A program made the translations under genes and the position numbers. Below are positions 23,331 through 34,371 of a stretch of DNA of 64,000 bases, piece after piece. Origin of the DNA: Branchiostoma belcheri (lineage: Eukaryota; Chordata; Leptocardii; Amphioxiformes; Branchiostomatidae); assembly GCF_001625305.1 (NCBI RefSeq), contig NW_017802469.1:160967-224966 (forward strand), in the 5' to 3' direction. Every line of letters starts with the position of its first letter. Position 1 is the first letter of the stretch. The notes beneath the pieces are model-generated. The model ran no database searches. It was not told the DNA's origin and worked only from the letters and a program-made list of their open reading frames with translations.

Positions 23331-23520
23331 TAATTGAAATGTAGGACCAAAACTGGGGCAAATGTCAAATCAGACAGCTGTCCTGTCTTGTGTCTTTCCC
23401 CCTGGAGTTACACTTGATTTATGAACCTGTTAATGGAGGTTGACATTGTGTTGGTCCCTGGGGGACAAAAGATCAAACCAGTTTCAATTGCGCCAAGAAA
23501 GACTTGTTTGAAAGTTGCCA

Positions 23521-24375
23521 GCTGTTTGCTATATCTTAAGTTATAACACTCAGAGAATCATATTTTTGTACCGGTAGTTCAAACATTTCTTGAAGGCTTT
23601 TTTATAGGTGTAACGGAAGTAGAAGTTTTTATGGCTTCACCACAAAGTGGTGAAGACATATTGTGTTCCCTCATGTTTCTTCTCCTTCTCCTTCTCCTTC
23701 TCCTTCTCCTTCTCCTTCTCCTTCTCCTTCTCCTTCTCCTTCTCCTTCTCCTTCTCCTTCTCCTTCTCCTTCTCCTCCTGCCATTTCTTTAAATGGATTC
23801 ATCTCTGCCATTTTCCGGCCAAATAACACGAAATTTTGTCATGAAGGTAGAGTGGGCAAATACCCTGACGCGTTTTTTTCATTTTTTTGAAAAATTGTTT
23901 TATTTGGGTTTTTTGGCCATTTTCAGGCAAAAAATATACATTTTGAGATCTGGTTCCCAGGTACTAAAACCAAATGACCTGAAATTTGGTATGGGGATAC
24001 CTTGGACACATGTCCAAAGAATGTCATTCACGATTTTGACATACACCACTTTAAAGTTATGTAAAATAGGGCTTTTTGGCTATTTCCGGCATTGGAAGGT
24101 TCCATTGCTGCATGGGGGTGTAGACTATTGGCAGCCATCGTAGGATAGATCCATTTTCGGTATGGGGGGATGTGGTGAAGCCATCTGCTGCATTTGCTCT
24201 CAAGCAAATGTCGGCCTTTCTAGTTTAGTGTTGGTTCAGTGAGTTAAGAAAGTGGGTACCAGCTGTTTGCTATATCTTAAGTTATAACACTTAGTGAATC
24301 ATATTTCTGTAGCTACTTCAAACACATTTCTTGAAGGCTTTTATTATAGGTGTAACGAAAGTAGAAGTTTTTAAG
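23521..24375. repeat. 741-bp duplication enclosing a TTCTCC microsatellite element
   Basis: A roughly 115-bp block (GCTGTTTGCTATATCTTAAG to GTAGAAGTTTTT) occurs at 23521 and again at 24262. Between the two lies a repeat element starting near GGCTTCACCACAAAGTGG (23633) and ending near GTGGTGAAGCC (24182). It contains about 17 copies of the hexamer TTCTCC at 23673-23776. The apparent Ser-Pro repeat frame through the microsatellite is a by-product of the hexamer. Confidence 0.8.
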
Positions 24376-24494
24376 GGCTGGTTCATTATGTTAAGAAAGT
24401 GGGTACTTTGGGGTAAGACACGAAAGAAGGTGTTCGCACATATGAAGGCAGACCAAAAGTTCACAGTATTCTGATTTTTTTTTCTGAGTAGTTA

Positions 24495-24703
24495 AATGCA
24501 AGGCCCATGCGACCACTTCTCGGCATTGAACTAGAAATTTGAGAGAAACATGGCTATGTCAAGAGATGGCGGTGAACGTTTGATTTGAAAGCCTGTAGAT
24601 TGTAGGTTGGTGGGAAACACTTGTCAGGGAGGGAATTCCAAAGCTTGGCCATACGGGGTAAGAAACTGTCACTGTAAAAAGATTTCAAACAGGGAATTTG
24701 GAC
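24495..24703 (+). repeat. Family K dispersed repeat, copy 2
   Basis: Near-identical to 14459-14665, same orientation. It ends in a diverged CAGGGAATTTGGA. Confidence 0.75.
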
Positions 24704-25029
24704 TGCGAAGTTTACTGTGAAAATCTCAAACATTAATCCATTACAAATAATTCACATTTTACAGTAGCTTGTAGTGCCTCTATGGTCTAGTGTTACATGT
24801 TACTTTGTAATTACGTAGATAACCTTTGGCATTTTAAGGGGTCTTATAATACCACAATCTTGAACAGTTAGAGGACCCCCTCTGGTATCTGCCATCCGCC
24901 AGAAACAGCTTGTTTTCCTCAGTAACATTTTACCACTATGGTGGTCTCATGAGGTCTAGGTAATGTTATAAACAGATCCAAAAGTTGGCCAAAATCAACT
25001 ATTAAGTTATTCAGTGACTTTCATGACTT

Positions 25030-25452
25030 AGGTCACAGCAAGTAATTCTTATGGATGACATCAGTGCGCACATTAATTTTTGCCTGATTTTGGAAAAAAA
25101 AAAGCTAGGAATTTTGTTGCCTTAGAACTGACAGTGGTCAACATGCCGAAAATGGGCAAAGATGTCTCCATGCTGGAAGGTGGTATGGCAGATACATGTG
25201 ACTATAAAGAGAGGAGACAGGACAAGGCTCTGATTTAATGTTTTGTTTTTAGCTTTGATGCAGTGATATGTGATGTTGGCTGTGTATATGTGATGCTCCC
25301 ACCGAATCAAAACCATTTGTACAATGATTGAGTTAAAATTTGAAAATGTAGGAAGCTTGTTTTTTTCAGCCCGACTTGTTTTTTTTTCGCCCGCTCACAT
25401 TAGATTTGGAGTCTGCAGAGGATGTCATCCATAAAATTTACTTGCTGTGGCC
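25030..25452 (-). mobile_element. Family C MITE, copy 3
   Basis: Bounded by AGGTCACAGCAAGTAATTCT and AAATTTACTTGCTGTGGCC. It carries the usual C interior in minus orientation. Confidence 0.85.
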
Positions 25453-25575
25453 GTATGAGTGAATGAGACAGTATATGAGTGCTGGTTGTCAATGTAAGTG
25501 GTAAAAAAAATTGTCTATGATTCCATTATAGATGTCCTGTAAAAAACTAGAGGTAAGTAGAAACAGCAAAGACAT

Positions 25576-25660
25576 TCCTGGTCCCTGGCCGGGGATCGAA
25601 CCCACGCCGCACCAGTCCACACCCCGACACTCTTAACCACTTGGCTAAAAGGTATACACC
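25576..25660 (-). mobile_element. tRNA-like SINE head
   Basis: On the minus strand TAGCCAAGTGGTTAAGAGTG (A-box-like, tRNA-Ser-like) is followed by GGGTTCGATCCCCGGCC (B-box). The spacing fits a tRNA-derived promoter. No clean acceptor stem pairs across it, so a SINE fragment is more likely than a tRNA gene. Confidence 0.5.
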
Positions 25661-25937
25661 CGTCAGTTGGTAGCGATTATAAACCCCCACTGATACAGTG
25701 CAATGTACCCAATACACTTGGCCAAGTTTTTATTTAGAAACTGGTAACTGTTTCCATGCCACGCCTACAAGATAATTCCTGAATACATAAAAGCTAATTT
25801 AGAAGGACTGGTACATAGTGGCGCCAGTAGTCCCTAATATACATCTATATGTCTCCTCACAACCTCATTAAATCCTCTAGACTGTAACTATGTGGAACAA
25901 GTTGTCCACTGCTATTTTCTACTCCAGTGATAAAATA

Positions 25938-26317
25938 AGGCCACACCAATTCAATTTGTTGGTTCTCGAATTTTTTCAGAAAAAAATTGAAGCAACAGGG
26001 GCAGAAAAAAACAAACAAAACAGGTCTAGGCATCCTATTATAGCCCCAACTGTTACGATCATAGTAGCCATGAAGTCAACACAAAAGGCTGGGTTGATAT
26101 TTAAACAATGAATTTTGAACTGCCAATCAAACCATTGCATTGATATAAGGAAAAACCGTAACAACTCGGAAGAAAAGCTAGGACTTTCCTCAACTGTTGG
26201 GGGCAAAATATGAACATTTTTGAGTTGATTCAGAACCAGAATCTTTTATTTTTTTGCAAGTCAGAAAAAAATGAAGTGGCGAATCCGAGAACCAACCAAA
26301 TAAAATTGGTGTGGCCT
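25938..26317 (+). mobile_element. Family D MITE, copy 6
   Basis: Ends AGGCCACACCAATTCAATTT and AAATAAAATTGGTGTGGCCT, flanked by TA on both sides. It is 380 bp. Confidence 0.85.
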
Positions 26318-26525
26318 AAACAACAGGCATATCTGATGTTGGTTTATCGATTATTTTGTCTCTTGAAAAGTGTAATTCTCCCTCAGGGATGTTATGTATA
26401 TTTATACCATCTAACTGTTCTGTTTAGAGTATATGATGCAACTTTTGTCAATTGTCACTGAGTGACAGAAAAGAAGACACGATCCTTCATGAATAGTTTC
26501 ATCAGGTTGGTTAGACACTGAGTGA

Positions 26526-26646
26526 AGAGACTCTTTTTACACAACCAAGTCCGACATTTTGGTGACCGTCTGTCACCTTCCTTAGGGCAAGGAGGGTGAT
26601 GAAACTTCGGCTGAATGAAAGACTTGGTTGTGTAAAAAGAGTCTCT
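26526..26646. repeat. Perfect 26-bp inverted repeat
   Basis: Arms 26526-26551 and 26621-26646 are perfect complements around AGACTCTTTTTACACAACCA. The 69-bp loop contains GGTGACCGTCTGTCACC, itself an inverted repeat. A similar ACCGTCTGTCA motif after GACGTTTCGATG occurs at about 58655-58680. Confidence 0.85.
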
Positions 26647-27569
26647 TAACTCAAGACAGGAGCCTGTAATGTCACAAGTTTGGCCAAGGAGGTCAGGTCA
26701 CCCCTAGTCTTCTCAATAAGTGTGTTGGGTTCTTTATCCAGAAGAAGTTTGACACTTGAGGGTCGCCCGTACGCAGGACTGAAGGTTTGACTTCTTCTTT
26801 ACCGCAGAGAATGATTTGTTCGCTGATGCAATGCCTCATATCGTGCCCGAATGGCGCTTCAAACCTCTGACCTCTCGAGCCACGGTATTTGATCCAATTA
26901 GCAAAGCAGGGTACAGGGACTTGGCTAAATTATATACAATCCTTTTTTGATACCTTTTTTTATCCTCTCAGTTTATAATTCTTTGGCATATTTCAAATTG
27001 TCCTCTGATATTTTACTTTATTTGCATATCGATCAATAGTTTGTGCTTATAAACCTCCTTTTCTCCTCTGGTCTCTCAGTCACTGACAAAAGCTAGTGGA
27101 TACTAGCTGAAACATCTGACGTTTACAAAATCACATCCAGTTGCTTGAGTAACTGCTTTTTGGCGCATCGTATTACCTGGATGTCTAACCTTCATCGACG
27201 TGTCCTCTGATATCTAATTCTTGTGCATATTTCACATTTTTGTCTAATTTCCCATTCTTTTCCTTGTTTCATGCAGCATGTTTTGATTTCTAATTCTTTG
27301 TCCTGTTTTATACAGTATAATCTGATCACTAATTCTTTGGCTTATTATTTAAGATCATCTGTGTAATCATAGTTAAGTGTTGAACTTTAATCCAACACAA
27401 TGTCTTCTAATTCTGTGGCATATTTCACATACAGTGTCATGTTACTTTTGCTTGGATACAAGGTCGTTGTTTCCAATGGGGTCAAGAGCCCTGGATGTTT
27501 TGTTGTTTCACATCTGGCTTGATACAACAAGTATGTGAGAAGAAGTGTCTGTAGTGTAATACCTTACAA
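26647..27569. other. SINE-like body and unassigned DNA
   Basis: At 26690-26900, GTGTGTTGGGTTCTTTATCC resembles the body of the SINE at 37815-38174 (CAGTGGGTTCTTTAACATG), suggesting a diverged relative. The rest shows nothing recognised. Confidence 0.4.
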
Positions 27570-27580
27570 GTGTTTACCTC

Positions 27581-28000
27581 TATCCAGTTGATCAAACAGC
27601 TCTTTTATTGTTGGTCAGAGTTTCTCCTATTTTTGGTGTTCAAAAGCCATGGCACTCTTGGTACTAGCCAGGGCCACAGCAATTTATGTTCTTGGTTCTC
27701 AGACAAAATCAGAGATTATTTAGGAAAACAGCTCTTTTATAGATGGTCAGATTTTCTCCTATTTTTGGTGTCCAAAAGCCATGGCACTCTCTGTACTACT
27801 ACTAGCCAGGGCCATAGCAATTTATTTTATTGGTTCTCAGAGAAAATCAGAGATTATTTAGGAAAATGGCTCTTTTATAGTTGGTCAGATTTTCTCCTAT
27901 TTTTGGTGTCCAAAAGCCATGGCACTCTCGATACTAGCCAGGGCCACAGCAATTTATTTTATTGGTTCTCAGACGAAATCAGAGATTATTTTGGGCTGAA
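27581..28000 (+). repeat. Three-unit tandem repeat with an uninterrupted frame
   Basis: The anchor CAAAAGCCATGGCACTC occurs at 27641, 27773 and 27911, so units are 132 and 138 bp, both multiples of three. One frame stays open through all three units for about 157 codons, giving a 44-46 residue repeat with SHGTL, TSQGHSNL and IRDYLG. That frame has no ATG before or within the units; the ATG in CCATGG is in another frame. I treat it as a minisatellite; exon use is possible but unsupported. Confidence 0.8.
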
Positions 28001-28302
28001 ACAGAAGTCTGGAAAAACATCTGACTATCTGCTAAAGCCATAAAGGAGTACGGTTTTCTGCTCTGAAGCCCATACAAGCTTCAAAAACTTATATATTTCA
28101 TGAAGGTATGAGATCTACGAATTCTTGTTTTTGGCTTGGTCTTAGACTTTTTTTTTCTCGGTTTCTTTTTTGCGTTGGAATTTTTCTTTCACCCAACCCT
28201 GAAAAATTTCAGTGCAAAAAAGAAACCCCTATAAAAAAGTCTAAAAACATGCCAAAAATAACCCAAAACCCAAACCTCCGCTTGGCAGGGTATCTGTCTT
28301 AT

Positions 28303-28690
28303 TTGGCCAATTTCTACTCTTTCCAGCTGCTTCTAAAGCCTGGTAGAGGCTATGCCCTAAGGCCTGAGGCATATAAATATTACCTCCACTTCACACATGG
28401 TGTACAAGTAGCCAAACTAGATGAGGCATGAAATCTGTAATCCCCAACACATGGTCACATCTGGGTACCAAGTAGGGGGAGGGGCACACATTATTTTGGC
28501 CAATTTCTACTCTTTCTAGCTGCTTCTGAAGCCTGGTAGAGGCTATGGTTTAAGGCACAAGGTATATGAATATTGCCTCCACTTCGCACATGGTGTACAA
28601 GTACCCAAACTAGATGAGGCATGAAATCTGTAATCCCCAACACATGGCCACATCTGCTACCAACTAGGGGGGAGGGGCACATATTATCTC
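28303..28690. repeat. 193-bp tandem duplication
   Basis: TTGGCCAATTTCTACTCTTT occurs at 28303 and 28496. Both copies contain GATGAGGCATGAAATCTGTA and end GGGGCACA. Confidence 0.85.
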
Positions 28691-28840
28691 TGAAAACAAT
28701 AGGTGTGAAAACTGTGAGGGGTTCACAATTAGGTGCTAATGACATGACAATGGAGGGTGACAGTTGCACAAACACCTGCCTTTCATGGCTACAAACAGAG
28801 GGATTATCTCTGAGGATTATTACATGTAATCTTTGTATAG

Positions 28841-29250
28841 GATTATGGACTCAACTCAAGTAAAAAAGAGAGTAAAAAGGTAGGTAATGTTGTAAAATGT
28901 TGAAATTTGAATCTCCAAGCAGATTTAGAGGCTGGCTTTGTTTAAGCTGTTTTTAGGGCATTTTTAAAGTTTTTCTAGTGGTCCACATTTTTTGTCCTAT
29001 GGGGAGGGGGTGAGAACAAAATGTGGACAATGTTGGACTACTAGGATTATGAACTCAACTCAAGTAAAAAAGATAGTTAAAAGGTAGTTAATGTTGTAAA
29101 ATGTCAAAATTTGAATCTTCAAGCAGATATAGAGGCTGGCTTTGTTTGAGCTGTTTTTAGGGTATTTTATAAGTTTTTCTAGTGGTCCATATTTTTGTCC
29201 TAGGGGGAGGGGTGAGAATAAAATGTAGACTAAGTTGGACCACTAGAAAG
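28841..29250. repeat. 203-bp tandem duplication
   Basis: GATTATGGACTCAACTCAAG at 28841 and GATTATGAACTCAACTCAAG at 29044 each begin a unit that ends near TTTCTAGTGGTCCA and a G-rich stretch. It lies close to the 193-bp duplication but is unrelated to it in sequence. Confidence 0.85.
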
Positions 29251-29626
29251 GTGTATGAAATTTCTCAAAAACGTGTGTGCAAAACATTGACCCAAATTTT
29301 AAGTCTACTTGAAGATTACTAAAATTTGGCAGTTAGATTTGAAAAATTTAGCTTTTTTGTCCTGGTCATAATAAATGTAGAACGAGTTAGGGTTTGTTGA
29401 ACATGTGACATGTTCACTAAAATGCAAGCTCTACAACTTGCTTCATACCTTTGCATTGCCAAATCAATACATTTAGTTATCACATGTTACTTGTCTGTTA
29501 TTTTGTGAAATTAATTAATTACTGAAACGAGATGTGTTTCCATGTCAAGTTATTCTCAAGAGAAATAAATGCTAGTATTTTAGAATGAACTCATTTTACT
29601 CATTTCTTGAGGTGTTAAAAACTTAG

Positions 29627-29835
29627 TATTTCCCAAGAACTATCGTAGACTGGAACTCATTGCTACCAAGCACAGTTGGGCATCATCACTAGAAAGCTTT
29701 AAACAACTCCTGGAATTAAATGTGCAAAGATTGAGTGTAACAATTCTTTTGGTGTGATACAGCTAGCTGCTGCCGCGCCGCGTGCCTGCGAAGCTGGTGT
29801 GTTATGCTGAAGGGCAGTTATACCGGCTATACTGA
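29627..29835 (+). pseudogene. Non-LTR retrotransposon (LINE) 3' fragment
   Basis: From 29627 one frame reads YFPRTIVDWNSLLPSTVG. After a frameshift the next reads ASSLESFKQLLE. This is the pattern at the C-terminal end of many LINE reverse transcriptase proteins. It is followed by a GC-rich stretch (CTGCCGCGCCGCGTGCCTGC) and the tail CTGGTGTGTTATGCTGAAGG to ACCGGCTATACTGATACAGA, consistent with a LINE 3' untranslated end. It is broken by frameshift and stop, so it is a dead 5'-truncated copy. The clade cannot be fixed from this fragment; CR1-like is a guess. Confidence 0.7.
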
Positions 29836-30498
29836 TACAGATACTCTGTGGATATCCCTTTTGGTCGCATTGGATCTGCTTGGATGGTTACAGTGTCTTA
29901 AACTAACATTTTTACATCTTCCGACCGTGATTTCCCCATTGGGATACAGTAATTTGTGGTTCTGACTGTATGTTATTCTGTATGAATCATTGAATGTAAA
30001 TTGGTACAATAAAGATTGCCAAATCACTAGTCTAAGAGCTTCCATACAATAACATTGCTGTGAAATGGTCTGTACTTTATGTGACAATTTTGTGGGCAAT
30101 GTTCCGTGGAGCCAATAGAAATGCCACAGAAATACCCTGCTACAATGTAATAGTGATTGTTACTGGTTGATGTGTTTCCTATTGACCAATGACAAGCCAC
30201 GATGGTTGCTGTTTCCATAGTGGTTTCCTAGGAAACCAAGACATTTCCTGCTATTACATAGACACTGCAATCTAAATGGCTTAGAGGAAACCACATTATT
30301 AACACATGGGTGGGCAAGGAAGGGCCTAACTCCCGCATACCCCAAAACACCCTTGCCTTGGAGTGTATGGTTGGAATCTTCTCTTTGGTTAGGCAACATT
30401 GGACTTGAAAAAACAGGTGGGATTTCATGTTCGTATTGCTTGATGAAATACTATTTTTGTAGGTGTTTGTACTGATTTCCTCGCTAGTTTTGCTAGCC
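29836..30498. other. Unassigned DNA
   Basis: No recognised gene. Overlapping minus-strand frames at 29827-30428 have no domain or splice support. Confidence 0.45.
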
Positions 30499-30698
30499 TA
30501 GCCTCCGTAGCAGGCTTATAGAACTGGGGTTTTAGTGGTCTTCAGCTGTTTTCTGATTAGCCCAGTTCTAAAAAAAACGGGGGTAATTCAGCCAGGTCGG
30601 CTATGTTGTCTATATGCAATCAGAAAATAGCACATAAAAGCTCCCTAAGACCCTGAAGACCCCAAAACCCCCCAGTTTTTGGCATGCTATAGCAGCTA
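30499..30698 (+). mobile_element. Family G MITE, copy 2
   Basis: Begins TAGCCTCCGTAGCAGGCT and ends GGCATGCTATAGCAGCTA. The flanks TTGCTAGC-like and TTGCTAGG form an 8-bp duplication with one difference. Confidence 0.8.
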
Positions 30699-30975
30699 TT
30701 GCTAGGGACATATGTTTTGCAAACATGCAGTCTTTGGTGGTGATATTCAATGACCATTTATGTCAAGTATCTTAAATAATAGGTACTAGAGGCTTGCGTA
30801 ACCAATAATTACAGTAAGGTATGTAGGTGAGCGCCACACGAAAGACCACACACTTAAGACTGGTTTCCTGTACAGGTGTAATCTACATTATCATAACAAT
30901 AGAAAACTAGCTTATCTGATTTCAGTGGCTAAACATGCCATACAGGTAGACTAGACAGAGGGAAAGTGGTGTATA

Positions 30976-31396
30976 AGGCCACAGCACGTAAATTTTATGG
31001 ATGACATCCTCTGCAGACTCAAAATCTAATGCGAGAGGGCAAAAAATAACAAGGCGGGCCGAAAAACACAAGGTTCCTACAATTTAAAATTTTGACTTAA
31101 TCATTGTACAAATGGTTTTCATTCAGTGGGAACATCAGACACATACATGTGCTCACAGCCAGCATCACATATCACTGCATCAACCTAAGAAACAAAACAT
31201 TAAATCAGAGCCTTTTCTTGTCTCCTCTCTACATATTTATCTGCCATCCACCTTCTGGCATAGCAACAGACATCTTTGCCCATTTCAGCAAGTTGACCAC
31301 TGTCAGAAGGCAACAAAATTTCTTGTTTGTATTTTCAAAATCAGGCGAAAATTTGTGTGCGCTGATGTCATCTATAAAAACTACTTGCTGTGGCCT
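30976..31396 (+). mobile_element. Family C MITE, copy 4
   Basis: Bounded by AAGGCCACAGCACGTAAATT and AAAACTACTTGCTGTGGCCT, with TA at both junctions. The open frames in it recur in every C copy and are not genes. Confidence 0.85.
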
Positions 31397-31578
31397 AAGA
31401 TATCATGCTTTGTTGACTGTCTCAAATATCCAGTATGTAAGCGGTTGTCAGGTATTTAGTATTGTTGGTTTATGTATCATTTGTCCTTGGACGGTGTAAT
31501 ACGTGAGTGGTAGTATTGATTACATGTGGACAACATTACCACTTGGCACCGAGTAGTACACTTGACTGTGTACATATA

Positions 31579-32106
31579 GAATACTACACGGGGTATTCCG
31601 TATCAACCGAGGTCCCGGCCTGACCGCGATGTGGAATACACCTACTTTGTAGCCTCCGTAGCAGGCTTATAGAACTGGGAGTTTGGTGGTCTTCGGCTGT
31701 TTTCTGATTAGCCCAGTTCAAAAACCGGGTGTAATTCAACCAGGCCGGCTATGTTGTCTATATGCAATCAGAAAATAGCACATAAAAAATCCTGAAGACC
31801 CCAAAACCCCCAGTTTTTGGCATGCTATGGAGGCTAGAATACACTGTGTTGTATCTAATTTATGTCATACCCACCCAAGAAAATGTGCCATTCAATGCGA
31901 AATGAGCCAAAATTTGATGTCCCTAAATCAAAAAATGAACAACATCAATTCTATGGTCTGAATCCTGTATTCAAATTTTCTAAAACGGCGCACACAGTTA
32001 GGGCAAAATGTGTTCAAATTATTCTATGGAAGCCATGGAAGCCCGAGCTGTACCGTAAAGTATGGCCTGGTCCGGAACACCGTTATCGAATGTTATTGCA
32101 GGCAGG
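31579..32106 (+). mobile_element. Family H repeat, copy 2, interrupted
   Basis: The left part (GAATACTACACGGGGTATTC) and right part (GAATACACTGTGTTGTAT to about 32106) match H copies at 4343 and 60174. The two are separated by a family G element at 31650-31835, so H inserted first. Confidence 0.75.
31650..31835 (+). mobile_element. Family G MITE, copy 3, nested in family H
   Basis: Begins TAGCCTCCGTAGCAGGCT and ends GGCATGCTATGGAGGCTA. The host octamer GAATACAC occurs right after the element and again before it. On the left it is separated from the element by eight extra bases, CTACTTTG. Confidence 0.85.
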
Positions 32107-33342
32107 GAATACTGTAGATTTCCAAAGTTTTTCAGTGTTTTGAATTAAGTTCTGGTGTTTCATGCTGTGTTCTGTTTTATAAAGACACTGGGAACTGGAT
32201 TTTCACAGTGCTGTGAAATTTAGATTTTGCACACTTGAAATGAATTTTCAAGTTCGGTGCAAAAATCAATTGTATTATTGATTCAATGGTTTGCAACCAG
32301 TAAAGTGAGAATTATGAAATGTTTAAAAATTGCACCATTTTGACCAGTATCTAGTGCCCAGTATCTAAATGTAGTAAATTACACCTAAGAATATGTTAAA
32401 CTCCTTTAACCTTTGTGTATCTATCTTTGCTTAAATTCAATGAAGGTCCCTCTGCAATAAAAAGAAATCGGGTCCCCCCCCCCAACCTTTGAATGGAACA
32501 GCCTGAATAGCTTTGGCATTCTTTAACTTCAATAAGCTTAAGGTACCCGGGTGGGTAAGATGTTTTTAGCCACTTAAGATGTTTTTAGAAAACCGCACCT
32601 GTAATTTTAATAAACAACAACACTCTTCAGTTAGTGTGTCGGTCACTTTGCCTGAGAATACATTTGCGACAAGGCTATGAAAAAACAGAATGGCACGCTA
32701 TTAGGACACCACTGTAGGGATATAACACTTCTACTTAAGCACCTACAAGGCAAACAACTAAGTTCGACGACCTTTTGAAATCGTAACTAAGAAAGCAAAA
32801 ACCTCTCCTTACTGTCAAAACAGAATGAATGATGTTTTTATTTCTATTCTGGGGTTTTGGGTTAACCTAGACAATAAAGCAATAAAAACAGTGACGGGGG
32901 GCGCCACAGACTTTCTGCAACCTATGATCCACTGCTCATGGAGTCGTGTGTTATCTGCGTGACGTCACGCAAGCGGTGAATTGCTCATTCCTTGACAACA
33001 TGAGGCAAGACTACAAGCCAGTCTTGCATATGTAACATTAGTATGTCAAGACTGTGGTATTTGGTAAATATTGATTTGCTTCATGTTGCTCCAGTTTCCT
33101 ATGGTGCAGAATGATGTCATGTCTGATGCAGAGTGTCTTGTGGTTTCAAACCCACACAACTTAGTCAGTCCTGTAACAATATAGACGGGCGAGGGAGAAA
33201 TTCCTCTGAGTCTGGGAGTCCTATAACAAAACAAGTTGTAATTCTAGTGACGACTGCAAGAATGAGTCATGTTTTAAGCCAGTTTATACAGAAAGTAAGG
33301 AACACAGTGTTTTTACGTAGCCAGTAAAATTTGGTTCTTGGT
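32107..33342. other. Unassigned DNA
   Basis: No recognised gene or dispersed repeat apart from the CRE-like palindrome at 32957. Confidence 0.45.
32957..32970. promoter_or_regulatory. CRE-containing 14-bp palindrome
   Basis: GCGTGACGTCACGC is a perfect palindrome containing the full cAMP-response element TGACGTCA, the known CREB/ATF site. It lies in a non-repetitive stretch about 1.3 kb upstream of the candidate first exon at 34243. Function is inferred from the motif alone. Confidence 0.35.
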
Positions 33343-33512
33343 TTTTCTTTTAATCATTATAATGATAATTTTGGCATACTAATTTTCACATGAGCAAAGT
33401 GAGGAAAGTCGTGTGAATTGCCCAAGGGCACAAGGTTGGTAACATGGCAGGATTCGAACCCATGACCTCTTGGTTCTGAGCCGAATGCTCTGCCGTTACG
33501 CCACAGGACCCC
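33343..33512 (-). mobile_element. tRNA-derived SINE
   Basis: On the minus strand the head reads TGGCGTAACGGCAGAGCATT, then GGCTCAGAACCAAGAGGTC, then the B box GGGTTCGAATCC. A body with GACTTTCCTCACTTTGCTC follows. Same family as 22705-22880. Confidence 0.75.
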
Positions 33513-33729
33513 ACATTTGTGGTGGTAGTGTGTTTACCGTAAGAAAATATCCCTACGTTGTTCAAGAAAGGTTGCTAAGTATTCTGATTTTTTCCTTCTT
33601 TTTCTTCAGCCAAAATAAAAGATTGAATGTTTATAGTGTGTGACTCCCTTACTTTACTGAATGAATGAATCAGTCCTTAGTATCCAGAGAGAATTTTATT
33701 TACTCATAGAATTAAATAAAGTTTTTAAA

Positions 33730-33953
33730 TACTGTAATTCCTGATTTTTTCACGGTACTGTTCACTGTTTTCACTGTCACTTCTGTACCGTGAACTTATC
33801 ATTACAGTTAACAAATAATTCTTGACTTTCTTTTTCCTGCACCTGTCACCACCGTGAATATATAGTTCCGTGAACATGTCCAATTTTCTCAGACCGTGAA
33901 ATTTTGCTTGGAATCAAGAACAAGAACCGTGAACATAAAGTGAATTACAGTAC
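33730..33953 (+). mobile_element. Family M MITE, copy 2
   Basis: Inverted TACTGTAATTC ends and the same interior as 6914-7129. Confidence 0.75.
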
Positions 33954-34176
33954 TTGAATAAAGTTTTTTTTCAATGATCCTTTAGGTTCCCACACAGGAC
34001 ATGGTCAAAGGGTTGCCATCTTATATTTTGTACACACAAGTTTCTGTACCCTTCAGTCACCATAGCACACACCCACGCTGCACTCGCTCGTCTGTTTAGT
34101 ATGTGTGAAAAGGGTGTTCCCCTCTTTGTGTACAGTAAAAAAAAAGAGTGTTGAGCGCACGCCATGACCACTTGTG

Positions 34177-34186
34177 TTAAAAATAG
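34177..34186 (-). promoter_or_regulatory. MEF2 consensus site upstream of a candidate first exon
   Basis: TTAAAAATAG reads CTATTTTTAA on the minus strand, fitting the MEF2 consensus YTAWWWWTAR. An E-box CACTTG (34170) lies just upstream, and TTTTAAATA (about 34219) lies between this site and the ATG at 34243. The arrangement would suit muscle expression, as expected of a tensin gene, but sites this short also occur by chance. Confidence 0.35.
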
Positions 34187-34242
34187 CATCAGGAAACCAG
34201 GGTGTGACCCCTTCCCCTTTTAAATACCACACTTTCCCATGC

Positions 34243-34371
34243 ATGGCTCATTGCTTCTGTTTCTGTGGTCGGAAACGGTTCTCCCAGGCCTTGCTGCTTT
34301 CCCTTTTACATTTCCCTCAGATTAGGAAAGATTTCTCCCGTTTTCAGTCATCGCAACAAAAATTCTTCAAG
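34243..34371 (+). CDS. Candidate first coding exon of the tensin C1 isoform
   Basis: The first in-frame ATG (34243, with G at +4) opens 43 codons ending TTCTTCAAG|GTAAAC in phase 0. Joined to the C1 exon 308 bp downstream it keeps frame. The peptide starts MAHCFCFCGRKRFSQ, with three cysteines next to basic residues (a possible palmitoylated membrane anchor), and ends SSQQKFFK. The donor, phase and proximity support it. Against it, the TATA-like TTTTAAATA at about 34219 would put a transcription start after this ATG, so transcription would have to begin further upstream. The frame also stays open upstream of the ATG, so this may be the 3' part of a longer exon. Confidence 0.5.

Noticed and set aside
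23663-23890. Ser-Pro repeat protein
   Set aside because: It is a reading of the TTCTCC hexanucleotide array with no coding context on either side.
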